In this document: positions 1-7,586 of the stretch, piece by piece
Position numbering within the stretch: the stretch's first letter is position 1
Layout: the number at the start of each line of letters is the position of its first letter
Assembly (NCBI GenBank): GCA_963669455.1
Contig: OY770026.1
Coordinates: forward strand, 310,001 to 374,000
Direction: 5' to 3'
Source of the DNA: JAWKWH01 sp963669455
GTDB lineage: Bacteria; Pseudomonadota; Alphaproteobacteria; Rhizobiales; Rhizobiaceae
DNA: 64,000 bases
Notes under the pieces: model-generated
Told to the model about the DNA's origin: nothing
The model's input: only the letters and a program-made list of their open reading frames with translations
Databases searched by the model: none
Translations under genes and position numbers: made by a program

Positions 1-401
1 ACACGTTTTTTCGCCTGGCCAGCGGGTCAATAGCGGCAACGTTCGACACCGGAACCATTCCTGATCTCGATCTGCCGTCATTCATGGAAAAGGCGTCCAT
101 CGGGGGCTTCTTTCCCCTTAGCGATGTGTCAGGCGGCACGCTTGCCTTTGAGCGCGCAGAACTCAAGGCGGTGGTCGCCGAGGGTGTCGCCAAAATCGAA
201 ATAGCCGAAGCCAGAACTGCCCAGCAATTGATCTCGCTGGCCGGGATCGTGCCCTATATCGGCCGCAGCCTGGCCTTGTCCGGCACGATTACGCAGATCG
301 CCGAAGCAGCCGATGCGCCCTCAGGCACCACATTCTTCGCCGGCGGTTCGTGGAACGCGCCATTTATCCTGGCCGTCCTTCCGCCAACAACAGGTCAATA
401 G
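1..401 (+). CDS. AsmA-like protein, C-terminal part (gene starts before the window)
   Basis: An open frame runs from the window edge (first full codon at base 3) to a stop at 399-401, so about 133 C-terminal residues of a longer protein are visible. The end has the feel of rhizobial AsmA-family proteins: alternating short beta-strand segments, the segment YIGRSLALSGTIT, and a closing FFAGGSWNAPF followed by a short proline-rich tail. AsmA-type proteins are large envelope proteins implicated in lipid transport or outer-membrane assembly. The missing N-terminus, where the membrane anchor would be, prevents a firm assignment. An ATG at 84 exists but has no ribosome binding site and lies inside the frame. 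Confidence 0.55.
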   Translation, partial: TFFRLASGSIAATFDTGTIPDLDLPSFMEKASIGGFFPLSDVSGGTLAFERAELKAVVAEGVAKIEIAEARTAQQLISLAGIVPYIGRSLALSGTITQIAEAADAPSGTTFFAGGSWNAPFILAVLPPTTGQ

Positions 402-481
402 GCCGTTTTTCGGCAGCTATCTGCCTGTGGATGACATTTGACCGGCCCCGCATTATAATTACATGATTTACGAAAAAGGGG

Positions 482-730
482 ATGCGGGTGCTTAAAATCC
501 TGTCAGCGGTCTTCAAGATCGCAGTTGCCTCCCTGATTACGGGTGCGGTTTTGTCCGCACTCGATATTTCCGCGGCAGATGTTCTTGCCGACCTCGGGCT
601 GACACCGGAGCAGGTTCTCGGTTTTGTGGAGCGCGGTGTCGTATGGGCGCTTCCCAACATCGTGCTAGGGTCACTGGTCATCGTTCCGATCTGGTTTGTC
701 ATTTATCTGCTGCGCCCCCCACGCAGCTGA
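482..730 (+). CDS. Small two-helix membrane protein, DUF6460-like
   Basis: An 82-residue protein with two hydrophobic segments, about residues 8-28 and 55-76, separated by the soluble stretch DVLADLGLTPEQVLGFVERG. The motif 'LGLTPEQVL..VERGV.WALPNI.LG' followed by a basic C-terminus (LLRPPRS) is what I recall of the DUF6460 family of small alphaproteobacterial membrane proteins. No function is established. An A/G-rich stretch (aaaaagggg, 473-481) directly precedes the ATG and can act as ribosome binding site, though spacing is tight. It stands alone between the AsmA-like gene and the puu-type operon. Confidence 0.6.
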   Translation: MRVLKILSAVFKIAVASLITGAVLSALDISAADVLADLGLTPEQVLGFVERGVVWALPNIVLGSLVIVPIWFVIYLLRPPRS

Positions 731-751
731 TTGTGATTGCGAAATAAGCCC

Positions 752-845
752 ATGTTTGATCAAATCGAAAAAGTGCTTAACCATATGACAAGAGTACCTG
801 GCTTTATTTTTTGATCAAATTTGATACTATTGTTTCAGATCAAGG
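752..845. promoter_or_regulatory. Repeated TTTGATCAAA palindromes upstream of the puu-type operon
   Basis: The perfect 10-bp palindrome TTTGATCAAA occurs at 755-764 and again at 810-819, 55 bp apart, about five helical turns. The second copy runs on into a second palindrome, ATCAAATTTGAT (814-825), and another GATCAA follows at 838-843, just before the ribosome binding region of the glutamine synthetase-like gene. Spacing on one DNA face and position suggest binding sites for a dimeric regulator of the operon. No regulator gene is adjacent, so the protein is unknown. Confidence 0.5.
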
Positions 846-858
846 AAAATGGTGATTT

Positions 859-2292
859 ATGTCTTCTAAGATTCCCGCCGAACGGGCTGCCCGGCGCAGT
901 GCGAGAAAGCGAGCGCCAGCTTTTGTCAAAAATCTTCGTGGCGTCAAAAACTGGAGCCAGGTCAGTGAATGGCTGTCGTGGCGTGGCATCGAAGATATCG
1001 AGTGCATCACGCCCGACCAGGCAGGTGTTGCCCGCGGCAAGATGATGCCGTCAAACAAATTTACCTCAAATACCGCATTGGCTTTGCCATCGGCCGTGTT
1101 CATGGCGACCATATCGGGTGAATATCCCGAAGACGGGCACGGATTTACCTATCCCCAGGATGATGGTGACTTGAAACTGATGCCTGATCTTTCAACGCTT
1201 GCCTGTGTTCCCTGGGAGAGCGATCCTACGGCGCAGGTTATTTGCGATCTTGTCCGGCAGGATGGCGGGGCGATCGAGTTTGCGCCGCGCAACGTGCTCA
1301 AGCGGGTGGTGGAAGCCTATGCCGCCAAAGGATGGAAACCCGTTGTGGCGCCGGAAATCGAATTCTATCTGGTGCGCAAAAATCCCGATCCTGACTATCC
1401 GCTTGAGCCGCCGGTTGGACGGTCGGGCCGGCCAATTGGCGGCGGCCAAGGCTATTCGATTGCTGGAATTAACGAATTCGACGAGTTGATCGATGACATC
1501 TACCATTTTTCTGAAGGTCAGGGGCTGGAGATCGACACGCTGATCCATGAGGAAGGCGCCGGTCAGCTGGAAATCAACCTTCGTCACGGTGATCCGATCG
1601 AGCTTGCCGATCAGGTATTCATGTTCAAGCGGACCATCCGCGAGGCCGCGCTGAAGCATGACATGTATGCCACGTTCATGGCCAAGCCTATTCAGGGCCA
1701 GCCCGGCTCGGCGATGCATATCCACCAGTCGATCGTAGACGCAAAAACCGGTGACAACATCTTTTCCAACAAGGATGGAAGCGAAAGCGACCGTTTCAGG
1801 CACTTCATCGGCGGCATGCAGCATTTCGTGCCTGCAGCGCTTGTCATGCTGGCGCCTTATGTCAATTCCTATCGTCGGCTGTCGCTCGGCGGGTCAGCAC
1901 CCGCCAATGTGCGGTGGGGTTTTGATAACCGGACCACGGCATTTCGTGTACCCCGTTCGAACCCCGCGGCACGGCGGGTGGAAAACCGCATCCCGTCATC
2001 TGACGCCAATCCGTATCTAGCGCTTGCGGGATCGCTGGCGTGCGGGTTTCTCGGTATGCTCGACAAGATCGTGCCCGACGATCCGGCTGAAAAGGCGGTC
2101 AATCAGGATGAGATCGAACTGCCGCGCGGGCTTCTTGACGCGGTATCGCGGTTTGAAGCCGAGCAGGCTTTCCAGGAGATTTTCGGCGCCAGTTTCGTCA
2201 ACACCTATGCCGCGATCAAGCGGTCTGAATTCGAAACCTTCATGGAGGTAATCAGCCCCTGGGAACGCGAATATCTGCTGCTTAATGTCTGA
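859..2292 (+). CDS. puuA: Glutamine synthetase family protein, gamma-glutamylpolyamine synthetase-like
   Basis: A 477-residue glutamine synthetase-fold enzyme, close in length to E. coli PuuA (472). The catalytic domain shows the metal/glutamate motifs EIEFYLV (about 166-172), HEEGAGQLEINL (about 231-242), the ATP-site motif SAMHIHQS (about 285-292) and NPYLALAGSLACG near the C-terminus. PuuA ligates glutamate to putrescine using ATP, in the cytoplasm. The next gene overlaps its end and encodes a DAO-type oxidase matching PuuB, which supports a polyamine or other amine substrate over ordinary glutamine synthesis. Exact amine specificity cannot be read from the sequence. ATG at 859 was chosen; its N-terminus is rich in Arg/Lys/Ala. 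Confidence 0.82.
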   Translation: MSSKIPAERAARRSARKRAPAFVKNLRGVKNWSQVSEWLSWRGIEDIECITPDQAGVARGKMMPSNKFTSNTALALPSAVFMATISGEYPEDGHGFTYPQDDGDLKLMPDLSTLACVPWESDPTAQVICDLVRQDGGAIEFAPRNVLKRVVEAYAAKGWKPVVAPEIEFYLVRKNPDPDYPLEPPVGRSGRPIGGGQGYSIAGINEFDELIDDIYHFSEGQGLEIDTLIHEEGAGQLEINLRHGDPIELADQVFMFKRTIREAALKHDMYATFMAKPIQGQPGSAMHIHQSIVDAKTGDNIFSNKDGSESDRFRHFIGGMQHFVPAALVMLAPYVNSYRRLSLGGSAPANVRWGFDNRTTAFRVPRSNPAARRVENRIPSSDANPYLALAGSLACGFLGMLDKIVPDDPAEKAVNQDEIELPRGLLDAVSRFEAEQAFQEIFGASFVNTYAAIKRSEFETFMEVISPWEREYLLLNV

Positions 2293-3583
2293 CGCCGCAC
2301 CATACCAAAGCCCGATATCGCCGGGGGTCTCATGGTATGAGGCAACAGCCGGAGACCGGCCACAATATTCCGCACTTGCAGGTGACGCCAAAACCGATGT
2401 TTTGATCGTAGGGGGCGGTTTTACCGGGCTTTCGGCGGCACTCCATCTTGCCTCTAGCGGTACCGATGTGTTGCTGGTGGACGCGCACCGCTTTGGTGAC
2501 GGCGCATCCGGCCGCAATGGCGGGCAAATGGGAACCGGCCAGCGGGCCTGGCCGGAGGAGCAGGAAGCCGAACTGGGATTTGAGCGGTCGAAAGCACTTT
2601 TTGGCATTGCCGAGCAGGCCAAGGCGCATCTGATGGGCCTGATGCGCGATTATGCAATTGATGCCGAATATCACCCCGGCCAACTCTCCTTTGCCCACAA
2701 GAAGCGCTATGTCGATGACTATAAGCGCCATGCCGATATCATGGCTGAGCGCTATGACTACCCGCATATCAGCTTTCTGGATCGTCAGGCTGGCGAGGCG
2801 GCCGTCGGCTCGTCATTTTACCATGGCGGCATTCGCGACACCGGAACCGGTCATATCCATCCGTTGAAATTCGCCATCGGCCTGGCAAGGGCTGCCGGCG
2901 CGAAAGGCGCCAGATTGCACGAATGCACCACTGTTACCAGCCTGGATGCAACGGCAAACGGTGTGGTGGCCAAAACAGCTTCAGGGACAATCAAGGCGGA
3001 AAAATGCCTGCTGGCGGTCAATGCCCATGGCGGAGACCTTGAACCGGTCAGCGCCGCCCATATCATGCCCATTGGCTCGTTTATCGGCGCCACCGTTCCG
3101 CTGGGGGACGACAGTCCCGTGATCCCGGGTTCAGAATCGGTGGACGATTCGCGGTTTGTCGTTCGCTACTTCCGCAAAACGCCCGATGGACGGCTGCTGT
3201 TTGGCGGGCGTGAATCCTATGGCTCCAAAAATCCTTCCGATGTTCAAACCCACATCCGCCGTCAGATCGCCGAGGTTTATCCGGAACTTCATCAGATCGA
3301 GATGACCCATGTGTGGGGCGGCCGTGTCGGCATCACGATGCCGCGCAAGCCCTTTGTCCGCGAGGTCATGCCCAATGTGATCGCGGCCGGCGGCTATTCC
3401 GGTCATGGCGTGATGCTGTCGAACTATACCGGCCGCCTCTATGCCGAGACGGTGCTTGGCAATCGCGACGGGCTGCGGTTTTTTGAGGATCTCGATATCC
3501 CGGCCTTTCCGGGAGGCCGCCGCTTCAGAGCTCCGTTACTGGCGCTGGCACTTGGCTGGTTTGCCTTAAAAGACGCGCTTTAG
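2285..3583 (+). CDS. puuB: FAD-dependent oxidoreductase (DAO family), gamma-glutamylputrescine oxidase-like
   Basis: A 432-residue flavoprotein with the dinucleotide-binding motif DVLIVGGGFTGLSAALHL at about 38-55, then an acidic strand end (LLVDAHRFGDGASGRNGG) typical of the DAO/PuuB group, and a C-terminal FAD-binding segment (GYSGHGVMLSNYTG). PuuB oxidises gamma-glutamylputrescine to the aldehyde with release of H2O2. Its start overlaps the end of the puuA-like gene by 8 bp, indicating translational coupling. The TAG stop (3581-3583) begins the string TAGAGCGTTT, which resembles the end of repeat family A. The later genes of the Puu route (aldehyde dehydrogenase, hydrolase) are not adjacent. 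Confidence 0.8.
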   Translation: MSDAAPYQSPISPGVSWYEATAGDRPQYSALAGDAKTDVLIVGGGFTGLSAALHLASSGTDVLLVDAHRFGDGASGRNGGQMGTGQRAWPEEQEAELGFERSKALFGIAEQAKAHLMGLMRDYAIDAEYHPGQLSFAHKKRYVDDYKRHADIMAERYDYPHISFLDRQAGEAAVGSSFYHGGIRDTGTGHIHPLKFAIGLARAAGAKGARLHECTTVTSLDATANGVVAKTASGTIKAEKCLLAVNAHGGDLEPVSAAHIMPIGSFIGATVPLGDDSPVIPGSESVDDSRFVVRYFRKTPDGRLLFGGRESYGSKNPSDVQTHIRRQIAEVYPELHQIEMTHVWGGRVGITMPRKPFVREVMPNVIAAGGYSGHGVMLSNYTGRLYAETVLGNRDGLRFFEDLDIPAFPGGRRFRAPLLALALGWFALKDAL

Positions 3584-3612
3584 AGCGTTTGTTGCAGGCT
3601 GCGGCAAAACCG

Positions 3613-3900
3613 TCATTCATTGTAGAACTGAATGGTCATCTCGCAGGCTTTGTCTCTGAGAGGGATCAGCTTCAGATAGGCCTCGGACGTATAAAACGCT
3701 TCTGCCGTTGCCATATCCGGATATCTGAAGATAGCGGCGATATGCGGTGATAGTTTTTCGCCGCGTTTGGTTGCCGCATATTCGCCCCTGACGATGATTT
3801 CAACGCCCGACGCTTCCATCAATATAGCCGCCTGCTGCACATAGGACTTGAAGGCGTCAATATCCTTGACCGCTGCGTATGAGAAGTTCAGAACTGCCAT
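3613..3900 (-). CDS. DUF1330 family protein
   Basis: A 95-residue ferredoxin-like alpha+beta protein of the DUF1330 (dimeric alpha/beta barrel) type. It has an N-terminal strand, a helix containing DIDAFKSYVQQAA, the IIVRGEYAATKRGE turn, and FRYPDMATAEAFYTSEAY, which matches the usual FPD...A..WY.S.EY pattern. No activity is known. I start it at ATG 3900. A longer start at 3942 would add 14 residues encoded by the end of repeat family A (MFKWDQFDDQDGFN), in the same frame. The ribosome binding site AGGATGG (3908-3914) sits within or right beside the repeat remnant. It may be read from the same transcript as the dehydratase upstream. Confidence 0.75.
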   Translation of the reverse strand: MAVLNFSYAAVKDIDAFKSYVQQAAILMEASGVEIIVRGEYAATKRGEKLSPHIAAIFRYPDMATAEAFYTSEAYLKLIPLRDKACEMTIQFYNE

Positions 3901-3902
3901 GT

Positions 3903-3953
3903 TGAATCCATCCTGATCATCAAACTGATCCCATTTAAACAAGACACACTCTA
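3903..3953 (-). repeat. Family A repeat, end remnant
   Basis: Read on the minus strand this begins TAGAGTGTGTCTTGTTTAAA and continues ATGGGATCAGTTTGAT, matching the end of the full copies at 18560 and 49551 for about 35 bases before diverging. Only one end is left. It exactly fills the gap between the stop codon of the dehydratase gene, whose TAG is the first three bases of the repeat, and the start of the DUF1330 gene. Confidence 0.8.
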
Positions 3954-4961
3954 GCGCAGCAGAAAGCCGCCCGCTAACGGATCGTCATCCTCGACGATAA
4001 ACCGGCTTTCGCCGGAATAAAAGGCGCGGCCGCCGACCCGTGCCACGATAGCTGACAGTTCGCCCGCTTTCGTTGTTTTGACCACGCTACCTTCAAACTG
4101 TGAGCCGGCAATGCTTTCAAACAGCCTTGGTTGGCCTTTGCCGATCTGTCCCTTGGCGTGCATCGCTGCCAGCCTCGCGGTCACACCGGAGCCGGTGGGC
4201 GAACGATCCACCTGCGCGTCGGCAAATACGCAAATATTTTTTGTCGGCTCATCGCTCCATTCGTCTGCGCCATCGGTCAGGATTGTGCCGTACAAAAAGG
4301 CAAGATCGTCATGATCCGGGTGCGACAAGGGGATGGTCTTTTTCACCGTTTCGGTCAGCGCCACCGCCGCGTCGACAAATTCCCGCACCGGTGATTGCCC
4401 GAATTGCAGGCCGAATTGCCGACAATCGGCCAGCGCATAAAACGCACCGCCATAGGCGATATCATAGGTAATGCGGCCATAGCCGGGCAGAAGGGTCTGC
4501 TGATCCTGCGCAAACAGAAATGCCGGAACGGCTTCAAACGAGACAAATCCGCTTTTGCCCTCATTCACCTCGACCGATGCGACTACCAGACCGCAGGGGC
4601 ATTCGAGCTTGACGGTCGTTACCGGGCTTGCCGGCTTAACCAGACCGTTGTCGACCGCATAGCGGCCAAGCGCGATCACCGCGTGACCGCACATGGTCGA
4701 ATAGCCTTCATTGTGCATGAACAGCACCGCCAGGTCGGCATCCGGCAGGTCCGGCTCGACCAGCAGGGCACCATACATATCGGCATGGCCGCGTGGTTCG
4801 AACATCAGGGCTTTGCGCAAATGGTCGAGATTGTCGCGCACAAAGGCCCGTTTTTGCAGGATCGTTCCAGTGGGCAGAGCGGGATAGCCACCGGTGACGA
4901 TACGCAGCGGTTCGCCGCCAGTATGCATGTCGACCACGGTCAGGCGGTTGTCCCTCGTCAT
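3951..4961 (-). CDS. Proline racemase superfamily protein, probable trans-3-hydroxy-L-proline dehydratase
   Basis: A 336-residue member of the proline racemase fold. The first active-site motif is intact, with Cys91 in GYSTMCGHAVIAL. The second catalytic position, Cys in racemases and epimerases, is Thr256 in DRSPTGSGVTARL. In characterised family members the Cys/Thr pair marks trans-3-hydroxy-L-proline dehydratase (dehydration to pyrroline-2-carboxylate), whereas Cys/Cys marks proline racemase or 4-hydroxyproline 2-epimerase. Substrate motif VDMHTGGEPLRIV is present. It lies 6 bp downstream of the ICL/PEPM-family gene, so both are probably co-transcribed. No pyrroline-2-carboxylate reductase is adjacent. 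The TAG stop lies in a family A repeat end. Confidence 0.78.
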   Translation of the reverse strand: MTRDNRLTVVDMHTGGEPLRIVTGGYPALPTGTILQKRAFVRDNLDHLRKALMFEPRGHADMYGALLVEPDLPDADLAVLFMHNEGYSTMCGHAVIALGRYAVDNGLVKPASPVTTVKLECPCGLVVASVEVNEGKSGFVSFEAVPAFLFAQDQQTLLPGYGRITYDIAYGGAFYALADCRQFGLQFGQSPVREFVDAAVALTETVKKTIPLSHPDHDDLAFLYGTILTDGADEWSDEPTKNICVFADAQVDRSPTGSGVTARLAAMHAKGQIGKGQPRLFESIAGSQFEGSVVKTTKAGELSAIVARVGGRAFYSGESRFIVEDDDPLAGGFLLR

Positions 4962-4967
4962 CGGCGG

Positions 4968-5774
4968 TTACATCTTTTTCGACATCAACGCCTGCAATTG
5001 CGCGTGCGCAATGGCGCCTGTTGCGAAGGTGAAGCTGCCTTGTGAGAGCATTTCTCCGGCAGCATCCTTGATGAAGCGATAGACTGCGTTGGAAAACAGC
5101 GAGCCCAGCGAAATTCGGCTTGCGCCGGCGCCGGCAAGCTGTTCGACGCTGAATGCCGGACTGGTCAGAACATTGACCGGACAGGCGACCGACGAGCAAA
5201 CCTGTTTGATCACCGCTAGTTCTTTCAGACCAGGCGCATAGACAACATCCGCGCCGGCGCGTTCATAGGCCTGTAATCTTGCGATCGTATCGACGATATC
5301 CAGCCGGCCGTGAAGAAAATTTTCGGCCCTTGCGGTGAACACAAAATCACCATTAAGCGATTTTGCCGCCGCCGCCGCTGCCGCGACACGCTCCACGGCA
5401 AGGTCGAAATCGTAGATCGGATTGTTCGCATCGCCGGTGGAATCCTCGATCGAGCATCCTGCCAGACCGGCGGCGGAGGCGGCGAAAATCGTTTCCTCGG
5501 CCGATTCCGGAGAATCGCCCTTGCCGTTTTCCAGATCGCCCGAAACCGGTATCCCAACTGCCGCAGCGACTTCACGGCAGTGAGCGATCATCTCGGTGAA
5601 GCGCAAACCCCCATCGGGTTTACCGCGTGAGAAAGCATGTCCTGCGCTGGTTGTTGCCAGGGCTTTAAAGCCCAAGTTTTCCATGAATTTTGCCGATCCG
5701 ACATCCCAGGGATTGGGGATGATGAATGTGCCTGACGCGCTGTGCAACTCGCGGAACTTCTGACCGATATCCAT
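4968..5774 (-). CDS. Isocitrate lyase/PEP mutase family protein
   Basis: A 268-residue TIM-barrel enzyme of the ICL/PEP mutase superfamily. The start HSASGTFIIPNPWDVGSAKF, the segment LATTSAGHAFSRG, the metal-binding strand VSGDLENGKGDSPE and the loop IEDSTGDANNPIYDFDLAVER are typical of the non-canonical 2-methylisocitrate lyase-like branch. That branch lacks the KKCGH motif of true isocitrate lyases and usually has unknown C-C or P-C cleaving substrates. It is the first gene of a short minus-strand unit, followed after 6 bp by the hydroxyproline dehydratase-like gene. A role in the same pathway is possible but unproven. Confidence 0.75.
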   Translation of the reverse strand: MDIGQKFRELHSASGTFIIPNPWDVGSAKFMENLGFKALATTSAGHAFSRGKPDGGLRFTEMIAHCREVAAAVGIPVSGDLENGKGDSPESAEETIFAASAAGLAGCSIEDSTGDANNPIYDFDLAVERVAAAAAAAKSLNGDFVFTARAENFLHGRLDIVDTIARLQAYERAGADVVYAPGLKELAVIKQVCSSVACPVNVLTSPAFSVEQLAGAGASRISLGSLFSNAVYRFIKDAAGEMLSQGSFTFATGAIAHAQLQALMSKKM

Positions 5775-5829
5775 TTACATTGACTTTCCAATGGCGGTTT
5801 TAGCGCCTTTGCCCCGGAGTATGGGCAAC

Positions 5830-6486
5830 CTACTGCAATTTCAGCAGATTGGGCAATTGGTTCATGTCATTGAAGTTGGTCGCTCCTGACGCTGCCAGTC
5901 CGTCCGCATCCGTCAAAGGGTCTCCGCAATAGCCAAATACTTTCATGCCGGCGGCAATACCGGCCTGGACACCGGGCACAGCATCTTCGATGACCACGCA
6001 GTCTTCCGGTTCGACGCCCATCGTGGCGGCAGCATGCAAAAAAAGATCGGGAAATGGTTTGCCGCGCTCAAGGCTATAGGCGCTAAACAGAACATCTTCG
6101 AAATAGTGCAGAAGGCCCGTGGCGCCCAGCGTCAGGTGCATTTTTTCGATTTTGCCGGACGACGCCACGCAATAGGGAATATTGGCCGCCCGAACCGCAT
6201 CAATCGCCTGGCCTATATTTGCAACGGGTTTGAGATTTTCACCGAACAGTGCCGGCAATGACCGGTTCCATCGCTCGACAAAATCTTCACCCAGTTCGAT
6301 GCCGTTTTCGCTGATCAGCTGCTCGCGCACGGTTCTCGTCGAAAGGCCGACAAAGCGTTTGCGGCATTCTACCATGGTGATCGGCAAGCCTGCATCGCTG
6401 ATTACCTCAGCAAGCCTCGTATTGGCTAGCGCCTCGGTATCAACCAGAACACCGTCGCAATCAAAGATAATAAGGCGGGGTGGCAT
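5830..6486 (-). CDS. HAD-superfamily hydrolase (beta-phosphoglucomutase/phosphatase type)
   Basis: A 218-residue HAD protein with motif I LIIFDCDGVLVDTE near the N-terminus, motif II ASSG at about residue 107, the lysine in ERGKPFPDLFLHAA and the acidic motif IV VIEDAVPGVQAG. The four-helix cap after motif I puts it with subclass I phosphatases and phosphomutases such as Gph or YieH; the substrate cannot be told. ATG 6486 was chosen because it starts right at the first strand and lies one base after the dUTPase stop codon (6488-6490), indicating co-transcription with dut. Confidence 0.8.
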   Translation of the reverse strand: MPPRLIIFDCDGVLVDTEALANTRLAEVISDAGLPITMVECRKRFVGLSTRTVREQLISENGIELGEDFVERWNRSLPALFGENLKPVANIGQAIDAVRAANIPYCVASSGKIEKMHLTLGATGLLHYFEDVLFSAYSLERGKPFPDLFLHAAATMGVEPEDCVVIEDAVPGVQAGIAAGMKVFGYCGDPLTDADGLAASGATNFNDMNQLPNLLKLQ

Positions 6487-6487
6487 G

Positions 6488-6937
6488 TCAGGCTGTTCCC
6501 GTCGAACCGAAACCGTCGCTGCCGCGCCCGGTTTCGTTGGCCAGGTCGCGCTCAACGATTTTTGCCTGTTCAACTGCGGCAATCACCATCTGGGCGATGC
6601 GCATGCCGCGTTCGACGGCAAAATCCTCCTCGCCCAGATTGATTAGCAAGACATGCACCTCGCCGCGATAGTCACTGTCGATCGTGCCTGGCGTGTTGAG
6701 GCAGGTTATTCCATGCTTGAACGCCAGACCCGAACGCGGCCGGATTTGGCCTTCGTGGCCCTCAGGGATTTCGCAGATAAGCCCGGTCGGTACCAGGGCG
6801 CGTTTGTTGGGCTTGATGATCAAACGCCTGTCGGCGGCCAGCGCGGCGCGCAAATCCATGCCGGCTGCACCTTCGCTTTCATAGGCCGGCAGCTCCAACC
6901 CCTCGCCATGCGGCAACCGCACAATGCCCAGTTCCAT
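6488..6937 (-). CDS. dut: Deoxyuridine 5'-triphosphate nucleotidohydrolase (dUTPase)
   Basis: A 149-residue trimeric dUTPase, which splits dUTP to dUMP and pyrophosphate and so keeps uracil out of DNA while supplying thymidylate synthesis. All five family motifs are present in order: AGMDLRA, RPRSGLA, GTIDSDYRGEV (with the catalytic Asp and the uracil-binding loop), RIAQMVI, and the C-terminal arm RGSDGFGSTG. I start at ATG 6937 because GGAGGC (6941-6946) lies four bases upstream; a longer start at 6964 would add nine residues without a binding site. Confidence 0.95.
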   Translation of the reverse strand: MELGIVRLPHGEGLELPAYESEGAAGMDLRAALAADRRLIIKPNKRALVPTGLICEIPEGHEGQIRPRSGLAFKHGITCLNTPGTIDSDYRGEVHVLLINLGEEDFAVERGMRIAQMVIAAVEQAKIVERDLANETGRGSDGFGSTGTA

Positions 6938-7008
6938 TTCGCCTCCAGATATCATGGCCGCCATCTATCCAAGGCTGAATGCCGCCGGTCAATTGCTGCC
7001 GGCCTTTC

Positions 7009-7479
7009 TCAACGGATTTCAACAGGGATGGCCGTTGTTTCCTTGATGTCTTCCATGACAAAGGAGGCGGAAACGTCTGACAACGGCACCTTGGCGATCA
7101 GCCGCTGATAGAGCCGGTCATAAGCCTTCACATCGGCGACCCTGATTCTGAGGACATAGTCCAGATCACCGGACGTCCGGTAGACGCCGGTAATCTCGGG
7201 GAAAGTTGCCACCGCATCGCGAAACCGTTTCAGCCAGCCCGGGTCATGGGCGGCGGTACGCACGAATACAAAGGCCGACAGGCCAAGACCAAGTTTCTCC
7301 GGGTCGACAATGGCGACACGCTCGCGGATGAACCCGTCATCTTCAAGCCTTTTCATCCGCCGCCAGCAGGCATTGCGCGACAGATTGATCCTGTTTGCCA
7401 ATTGTTCGACCGACAATGTCGCATCGTGCTGCAGTTCCGCCAATATCCTGCGGTCTTTTTGATCGATATTTTCACTCAT
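7009..7479 (-). CDS. Lrp/AsnC family transcriptional regulator
   Basis: A 156-residue regulator with an N-terminal winged helix (DQKDRRILAELQHDATLSVE and RINLSRNACWRRMKRLEDDG, about residues 5-47) and a C-terminal RAM domain (about 67-145) containing the effector-loop pattern TGVYRTSGDLDYVLRIRV. Family members bind an amino acid and regulate its metabolism or transport. The start is ATG 7479 rather than the upstream TTG or ATG codons, because it opens directly into the helix. It is transcribed away from a small membrane protein gene; operator-like sequences lie in between, so autoregulation is likely. Confidence 0.88.
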   Translation of the reverse strand: MSENIDQKDRRILAELQHDATLSVEQLANRINLSRNACWRRMKRLEDDGFIRERVAIVDPEKLGLGLSAFVFVRTAAHDPGWLKRFRDAVATFPEITGVYRTSGDLDYVLRIRVADVKAYDRLYQRLIAKVPLSDVSASFVMEDIKETTAIPVEIR

Positions 7480-7482
7480 ATC

Positions 7483-7539
7483 TGGGATATTTATCCCATC
7501 TATTCGCAATATTAAAGTGAATTTGGGACATTTATTCGC
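7483..7539. promoter_or_regulatory. Tandem operator-like sequences in the lrp divergent promoter region
   Basis: TGGGATATTTATCCCA (7483-7498) is a near-perfect palindrome starting four bases from the Lrp start codon. A related sequence, TGGGACATTTATTCGC, recurs in the same orientation at 7524-7539, 41 bp (about four helical turns) away. AT-rich centres with phased repeats are what Lrp/AsnC octamers usually bind. Both the regulator and the small gene at 7587 could be controlled from here. Confidence 0.5.
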
Positions 7540-7586
7540 ATTTTTCATGGAATACTGCTGGCTGAGAAGAAAATTTGGAGGACCCG

